64,000 nucleotides of DNA, from assembly GCF_018613795.1 (NCBI RefSeq), contig NZ_JAGGPN010000028.1, positions 1 through 64,000 on the forward strand. Direction: 5' to 3'. This document shows, piece by piece, positions 59,992 to 64,000 of this stretch. A program made the position numbers and the translations under genes. The notes below the pieces were generated by a model that was not told the origin of the DNA, did no database searches, and was given only the letters and a program-made list of their open reading frames with translations. Position 1 is the first letter of the stretch; each line of letters opens with the position of its first letter. The stretch is from Arthrobacter sp. ISL-65 (lineage in GTDB: Bacteria > Actinomycetota > Actinomycetes > Actinomycetales > Micrococcaceae).

Positions 59992-61350
59992 TTAGACAGG
60001 CAGGCGCTTGTTGTAGTTGAGCGTGAGCACGGAGACTCCCATGATGATGGCGGATCCCACGAAGTAAAGCAGCGCCCAGGTGTAGGAGCCGGTGGCGCCA
60101 ACGATCAGGCCGACGGCGATCGGGGTGACGAACCCGGAGATGTTGCCGCTGAAGTTCATGGCCCCGCCGAGGACACCGGCGTTGGTGCGGCCGCCCAGGA
60201 TGGACGGGATGCTCCAGAACAGGCCTACCCAGCGGAGGAAGAACATCACCACGGAGAGGAGGACGACGGCGGTGGTGGGGTCCGCAACGACGGTCACCCC
60301 GATGAGGCCGCCCACCACGACGACGCTGGAGATGCCCAGCAGCGTCCGCATGACGCGGTTGGCGGAGGCGCCGGACGCGCGCCACTTGTCTGCGATGGTG
60401 CCGCCCAGGATCTCCCCGACGAAGCCGGCCCCGAAGATCACGAAGGTGGACCAGCCAATGGTTTTCAGATCGAAGCCCTTGGCCTGGGCGAGGTACAGCG
60501 GGCCCCAGGTGAGCAGGCCGTAGAACACGCCGTTGAAGCCCAGCCAGCCGAAGCACATGGCCCAGAAGGAGCGGTACTTCAGGTAGGGAAGCAGGGCGCG
60601 CTTGCCCTTGCTGCCGTCGAGCTCGGCTTCGGCGTCCTCGGCGGCGTGCGAGGCTTCGATGTACTCTGCCTCGGCCGTGTTGACGCCGCGATGCTGGCGG
60701 GGATTGTCGCGGACATACCACCAGACGGCCAGGCCCATGAGGACGGTGGCAGCGCCGGCGATGACGAACGACGTGCGCCAGCTGCCGGTGGAGGCAATGA
60801 GCCCGGCGATGAGGAGGCCGCCGAGCCCGGCGCCGAGGGGAGCGCCGGCGTCCAGGATGGTGGCGCCGCGGCCACGCTCCGACTTGTGCATCCAGATGGC
60901 GTTCAGCTTGCCGCCGGCCGGCATGACGCCGGCCTCGGTGACGCCGATGCCCAGCCGGGCGATGAACATGCTGAGGAAGCCGCCGGCCATGCCGGAGGCG
61001 GCGGTGGCGGCGCCCCAGCCCACGCAGGAGGCGGTCATGACCTTGCGCGGACCGAACTTGTCGATCAGCAAACCGACCGGGATTTGCATCAGGGCGTAGG
61101 TCCAGAAGAACGCGGAGAGCAGGAGGCCCACGAGCTCCGGGGCCAGGTTGAATTCCTTTTGGATGATGGGCAGCGCCACGGAGATGGAACCGCGGTCGAT
61201 GTAGTTGACGGCGACCAGGACGAGCAGCAGCAGGAACAGCTTCCAGCGGACGTTGGTGCGCCGTTGCACGCCGTCCTTGCCGGGCTTGGTGCTGCGGGAT
61301 TCCGGGGATTGGGCCTGGGTTGTCACTGCTTCAGTATCTGGGAGAGACAC
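59992..61350 (-). CDS. ACS-family major facilitator (organic anion symporter)
   Basis: A 452-residue, 12-helix transporter of the anion:cation symporter type: AVNYIDRGSISVALPIIQKE in helix 1, LLIDKFGPRKVM in loop 2-3, and GGTIADKWRASG after helix 8. ACS members import organic acids, allantoate, hexuronates or similar. It is the first gene of the GntR-hydantoinase operon and probably imports the substrate. The tandem operator lies about 125 nt upstream. Confidence 0.87.
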   Translation of the reverse strand: MSLPDTEAVTTQAQSPESRSTKPGKDGVQRRTNVRWKLFLLLLVLVAVNYIDRGSISVALPIIQKEFNLAPELVGLLLSAFFWTYALMQIPVGLLIDKFGPRKVMTASCVGWGAATAASGMAGGFLSMFIARLGIGVTEAGVMPAGGKLNAIWMHKSERGRGATILDAGAPLGAGLGGLLIAGLIASTGSWRTSFVIAGAATVLMGLAVWWYVRDNPRQHRGVNTAEAEYIEASHAAEDAEAELDGSKGKRALLPYLKYRSFWAMCFGWLGFNGVFYGLLTWGPLYLAQAKGFDLKTIGWSTFVIFGAGFVGEILGGTIADKWRASGASANRVMRTLLGISSVVVVGGLIGVTVVADPTTAVVLLSVVMFFLRWVGLFWSIPSILGGRTNAGVLGGAMNFSGNISGFVTPIAVGLIVGATGSYTWALLYFVGSAIIMGVSVLTLNYNKRLPV

Positions 61351-61475
61351 AGCTTCTCCTTTGTGGGAAGGGTGCGGACGTGGGATGGGGGATGAAGTGG
61401 GGCGGTGCGGCCGCGGTTCGGCGGGAATCTTTGGGCCGGCGCTGTTGAGTTTGCGTCAGCGGAATGGTCCTGCCT

Positions 61476-61503
61476 TTTGGGATCCCGATTTGGGATCCCA
61501 AAT
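61476..61503. promoter_or_regulatory. Tandem GntR operators upstream of the hydantoinase-like operon
   Basis: TTTGGGATCCCGA (61476-61488) and the perfect 16-bp palindrome ATTTGGGATCCCAAAT (61488-61503) have centres 13 bp apart. FCD-type GntR regulators bind short GC-centred palindromes of this form. The pair lies between the MFS gene start (61350) and the divergent aldo/keto reductase start (61607), so both could be controlled. Confidence 0.75.
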
Positions 61504-61606
61504 TCAAGATAGGTGTGGCGTGGGACACTGTCAAGGGTTGTCGGGGAAGATGGCCGTGGCCCGCGAAAAAACGAATTGTGACTGAGGCACGGAAAGGGAG
61601 AGCCGA

Positions 61607-62590
61607 ATGAAGACGGTCCGACTTGGAAACTCCGGGCTGGAAATCAGCGGAGTTGTCCTGGGCATGATGAGTTACGGCGATCCGGAGAAGGGATCGCACG
61701 GGTGGAGCGTGGGACTCGATGAAGCCAGGCCTTTCGTACGGCGCGCCTACGAGGCGGGGATCACCACCTTCGATACAGCAAATGTGTACTCGGCCGGCTC
61801 GAGCGAGGAGATTACCGGCACCCTGCTCAAGGAACTGGTCCCCCGTGAGGAGGTCCAGATCGCCACTAAGGTCCATGGCCGGATGCGCCAGGCCCGCAAC
61901 GGGGCGGGCCTCAGCCGGGCCGCGATCATGCATGAGATCGACGCGTCCCTCACCCGGCTTGGCACCGACTACGTCGACCTATACCAGATCCACCGCTATG
62001 ACCCGGTGACCCCGGTCGAGGAGACGATGGAGGCCCTGCACGACGTCGTGAAGGCGGGAAAGGCGCGGTACATCGGAGCGTCAAGCATGTGGGCCTGGCA
62101 ATTCGCCCGAATGCAGCATGTGGCGGAGCTGCATGGCTGGACCAGGTTCGTGTCCATGCAGGACCAGTACAACCTCCTCGAGCGGGAGGAGGAACGCGAA
62201 ATGCACCCGTTCTGCCAGGCCACGGGTGTGGGCGTCATCCCCTGGAGCCCGCTGGCGCGGGGAAACCTGACCCGGCCGTGGGGTGCTGCCGGGTCCGGGA
62301 CACGGCAGGACACGGACGAGTTCGGCAAGGGGCTGTACAAGCAGGACGAGGACGCGAACAGGGCCATCGTTGACGCAGTCGCCGCCGTGGCGGACGATCG
62401 TGGCGTGCCAATGGCGCAAATCGCTTTGGCCTGGAGCGCGGGCAAGTCCGCCGTCACCGCCCCCATCATTGGGGCGACGAAGGAACGCCATATCGACGAC
62501 GCCGCTGCCGCCGTCGGGCTTTCACTGACCGAGTCGGAGGTCCGGCGCCTCGAAGAGAGCTACACGCCCCGCAACCCCTCCGGGTTCTGA
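61607..62590 (+). CDS. Aldo/keto reductase
   Basis: A 327-residue NADPH-dependent (alpha/beta)8 oxidoreductase. The catalytic tetrad is seen: Asp and Tyr in TFDTANVYSAG, Lys in IATKVHGRM and His in LYQIHRYDP. C-terminal NADP-binding segment APIIGATKERHIDDA. It is divergent from the GntR-controlled operon, with the operators at 61476 between, and overlaps the convergent ACT-domain gene by 31 nt at its 3' end. Physiological substrate unknown; it may serve the neighbouring pathway. Confidence 0.9.
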   Translation: MKTVRLGNSGLEISGVVLGMMSYGDPEKGSHGWSVGLDEARPFVRRAYEAGITTFDTANVYSAGSSEEITGTLLKELVPREEVQIATKVHGRMRQARNGAGLSRAAIMHEIDASLTRLGTDYVDLYQIHRYDPVTPVEETMEALHDVVKAGKARYIGASSMWAWQFARMQHVAELHGWTRFVSMQDQYNLLEREEEREMHPFCQATGVGVIPWSPLARGNLTRPWGAAGSGTRQDTDEFGKGLYKQDEDANRAIVDAVAAVADDRGVPMAQIALAWSAGKSAVTAPIIGATKERHIDDAAAAVGLSLTESEVRRLEESYTPRNPSGF

Positions 62591-63507
62591 CCGACCCGCA
62601 GGGGCTCCCGGTGCGCCAGGATTTCGGCGAGCTCCGCGAGCCGGTGGGCGCGGGCCGACTCGGCGGGCGTGAACGGCTCGCCGGGACGGAAAAAGGTGAT
62701 GGGTCCGTGCCAGGCGGTCGGGATCTTCAGGATGGTGCCGGCGTCGTTCGTTTCCGTGCCGTTCGCTAGGGCGTGGCGGGCTGACTCGCTGCCGGGGTCG
62801 AGGATTCGGGCGGACAGCAGTTCCGCCACGGCCAGCGGCAGTTCCCCGGGAGTGGCCGCGATCCGGGCGGCCAGGCTCAGGGCCCTGGTCTGTCCGTCGG
62901 CCATGGCCAAGGCGGTGGTGGGCCAGACCTGCGAGCTCCGTCCGCCGCCGTCCGTCAGGGCCTCCAGCAGCTGGCGCTCGCTGACCTCGCCGGGGGCGGA
63001 GATCACGAATTCGTCCATCACGCCGCCCCGAACCGGATGGACGTGGATGCCCAGGATGTTGGTGTCCAGCAGCGCCAGGGACCTGGTGATCCGCTTGAGG
63101 GAGCCGGGCTCGTCGCGGAGCACGGTCCGGGCTCGCCACAGCGCAGGTGCCGTGCCAAGGCGCCGGCGGTGACGCAGCGCGGGTGCGTGGAGCCACCGCC
63201 GCAGGATCCGCGCGGCGGACGGCTCGGCCACCCAGATGACCAGGACGGTGGCCGTCAGCGTCAGGACCAGCACCTTGGCCAGATAAGGCAGATGCGTCTG
63301 CACCACCAGCGCGTGCACCAGCAGTTCGATCGGGAGCATGACAGCGACATTGGCCACCGTGAGGCGCGTCTTGGTGGGCTCAGGCATCTGCCCGCAGACC
63401 TCGCAGCTCAGTTCGGCCGCTGGGGTGTCCGGCACGTGGTGGTTCGGCTTGTGTTGGTTCCGCGGACGGGGCTTCGGCGAGGCGAGGCTGGGTTTGGGGG
63501 GCTTCAT
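62560..63507 (-). CDS. ACT-domain membrane protein
   Basis: A 315-residue protein. The N-terminal part has basic and Pro-rich sequence with a CEVCGQ pair of Cys, two hydrophobic helices (about 50-95, NVAVMLPIELLVHALVV and VLVLTLTATVLVIWVAE), then an ACT-like regulatory domain (WRARTVLRDEPGSLKRITRS; DTNILGIHVHPVRGGVMDEF; VSERQLLEALTDGGG). ACT domains bind amino acids; here it is probably a membrane-attached sensor. Related proteins are annotated only as amino acid-binding. It overlaps the aldo/keto reductase gene by 31 nt at the 3' end. Confidence 0.75.
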   Translation of the reverse strand: MKPPKPSLASPKPRPRNQHKPNHHVPDTPAAELSCEVCGQMPEPTKTRLTVANVAVMLPIELLVHALVVQTHLPYLAKVLVLTLTATVLVIWVAEPSAARILRRWLHAPALRHRRRLGTAPALWRARTVLRDEPGSLKRITRSLALLDTNILGIHVHPVRGGVMDEFVISAPGEVSERQLLEALTDGGGRSSQVWPTTALAMADGQTRALSLAARIAATPGELPLAVAELLSARILDPGSESARHALANGTETNDAGTILKIPTAWHGPITFFRPGEPFTPAESARAHRLAELAEILAHREPLRVGQNPEGLRGV

Positions 63508-63586
63508 GCTCCCAGCCTGCCCGGCCGCTGTTACGGGGGGATTGCCCCCGCGTTCCGATCCCGCGAACCATCCCGAGACGCCCGGA

Positions 63587-63644
63587 GTTTTTGTACAGAT
63601 AATGGCCTCTGAGGGTTTTTTGCGCCCAATATCTGTAGAAAAAC
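63587..63644. repeat. Inverted repeat between the ACT-domain gene and a secreted-protein gene
   Basis: Arms GTTTTTGTACAGATA (63587-63601) and TATCTGTAGAAAAAC (63630-63644) are inverted copies with one mismatch, separated by 28 nt that include TTTTTT. It may be an operator, a terminator-like structure or a small mobile repeat. Confidence 0.55.
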
Positions 63645-63790
63645 TCGCGCCATGGTCCGGGGCTTGGCCTCCCCGTTTCCGGGGCTATGGCCAGCCCCCG
63701 GCCCGGTCCCTACACTGAAAAGACCAGCGTGCGGAGCTCCCGTACAGCGGCCTGCTCGCACGGAAAAGTCGACTCTTAGAGAGCACCGTA

Positions 63791-64000
63791 ATGCCCATCA
63801 GCATCAGTTCAGGCCATACCCGCCGCCGTGCCGCCGCAGGGTTTCTCGCCCTCGCCGCGCTCCTGGTCCCCGCACCCGTCGCCTCCGCCGGAGAGGCCCG
63901 ATCGGACGACGTCGCCCCCGTCATCCTGCTGGACGGGGCCAAGGGTGCCGAGGGCATCGCGGCCGCCGGCAGCACCAAATTCTTCGCCGGCGACCTCGTC
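63791..64000 (+). CDS. Secreted protein, N-terminal part (cut by window end)
   Basis: Seventy codons are visible from ATG 63791. A typical Sec signal peptide is present: basic TRRRAAAG, hydrophobic FLALAALLVPAPV, then a likely cut after VASA. The mature start reads VAPVILLDGAKGAEGIAAAG and GSTKFFAGDLV, which resembles the first blade of SMP-30/gluconolactonase-like beta-propeller proteins, but the fragment is too short for certainty. No clear ribosome site precedes the ATG. Confidence 0.6.
   Translation, partial: MPISISSGHTRRRAAAGFLALAALLVPAPVASAGEARSDDVAPVILLDGAKGAEGIAAAGSTKFFAGDLV

Overview
The window is chromosomal DNA from a high-GC actinobacterium, most likely Arthrobacter or Pseudarthrobacter (Micrococcaceae). 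The basis is high GC throughout with GTG and TTG starts, an actinobacterial c-di-AMP riboswitch ahead of a LysM-NlpC/P60 protein, an Arthrobacter-type glucodextranase, and a beta-ketoadipate operon ordered pcaHGBDC-FIJ-R. The genus is inferred from gene content, not from a marker gene. No rRNA, tRNA, CRISPR array or intact insertion sequence was recognised.

Layout. (1) 1-3.2 kb: copper export (copA, copZ, csoR) on the minus strand with a CsoR-type operator. (2) 3.2-5.6 kb: a universal stress protein, a small hypothetical gene, a broken umuC-like DNA polymerase gene, and a decayed Tn554-type tnpC (DUF6262) remnant at the point where umuC is truncated. (3) 5.8-30.8 kb: an alpha-glucan island with two ROK regulators, a secreted pullulanase-type enzyme, a sugar ABC transporter without its own ATPase, three GH13 enzymes, a secreted GH15 glucodextranase and an LLM flavin oxidoreductase. 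It is interrupted at 16.9-21.3 kb by a patch of unrelated genes: an APH-like kinase, a nucleotidyltransferase-fold protein, a BNR-repeat protein paired with a MoaD/ThiS-like protein, and small genes. Two decayed fragments (a MalG-type permease and an FAH-family hydrolase) show past rearrangement. (4) 30.9-32 kb: LigC-type ATP-dependent DNA ligase. (5) 32-45.2 kb: quinate/shikimate and protocatechuate catabolism (MHS transporter, IclR regulator, shikimate dehydrogenase-like, QuiC-like dehydratase, then pcaHGBDC, pcaFIJ and pcaR). (6) 45.4-48.4 kb: three-subunit NAD(P) transhydrogenase. (7) 48.5-49.7 kb: c-di-AMP riboswitch plus cell-wall hydrolase. (8) 49.8-56.2 kb: lysG/lysE, a MocR regulator divergent from a DapA-like gene, an MFS exporter and a DAGK-family lipid kinase. 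(9) 56.2-61.4 kb: a five-gene minus-strand operon (MFS transporter, GntR regulator, a hydantoin-racemase-like protein lacking both catalytic cysteines, a hydantoinase/dihydropyrimidinase-like enzyme, and an AMDase/maleate-isomerase-like protein) with tandem GGGATCCC operators. (10) 61.6-64 kb: aldo/keto reductase, an ACT-domain membrane protein, and the start of a secreted protein cut by the window end.

Working together. The glucan genes can plausibly cut pullulan, dextran and isomalto-oligosaccharides outside the cell, import the products and hydrolyse them, under ROK repression. The aromatic block takes shikimate-type compounds through protocatechuate to succinate and acetyl-CoA. The least explained system is the GntR/hydantoinase-like operon: its enzymes belong to known folds, but their active sites do not match the standard hydantoin pathway.
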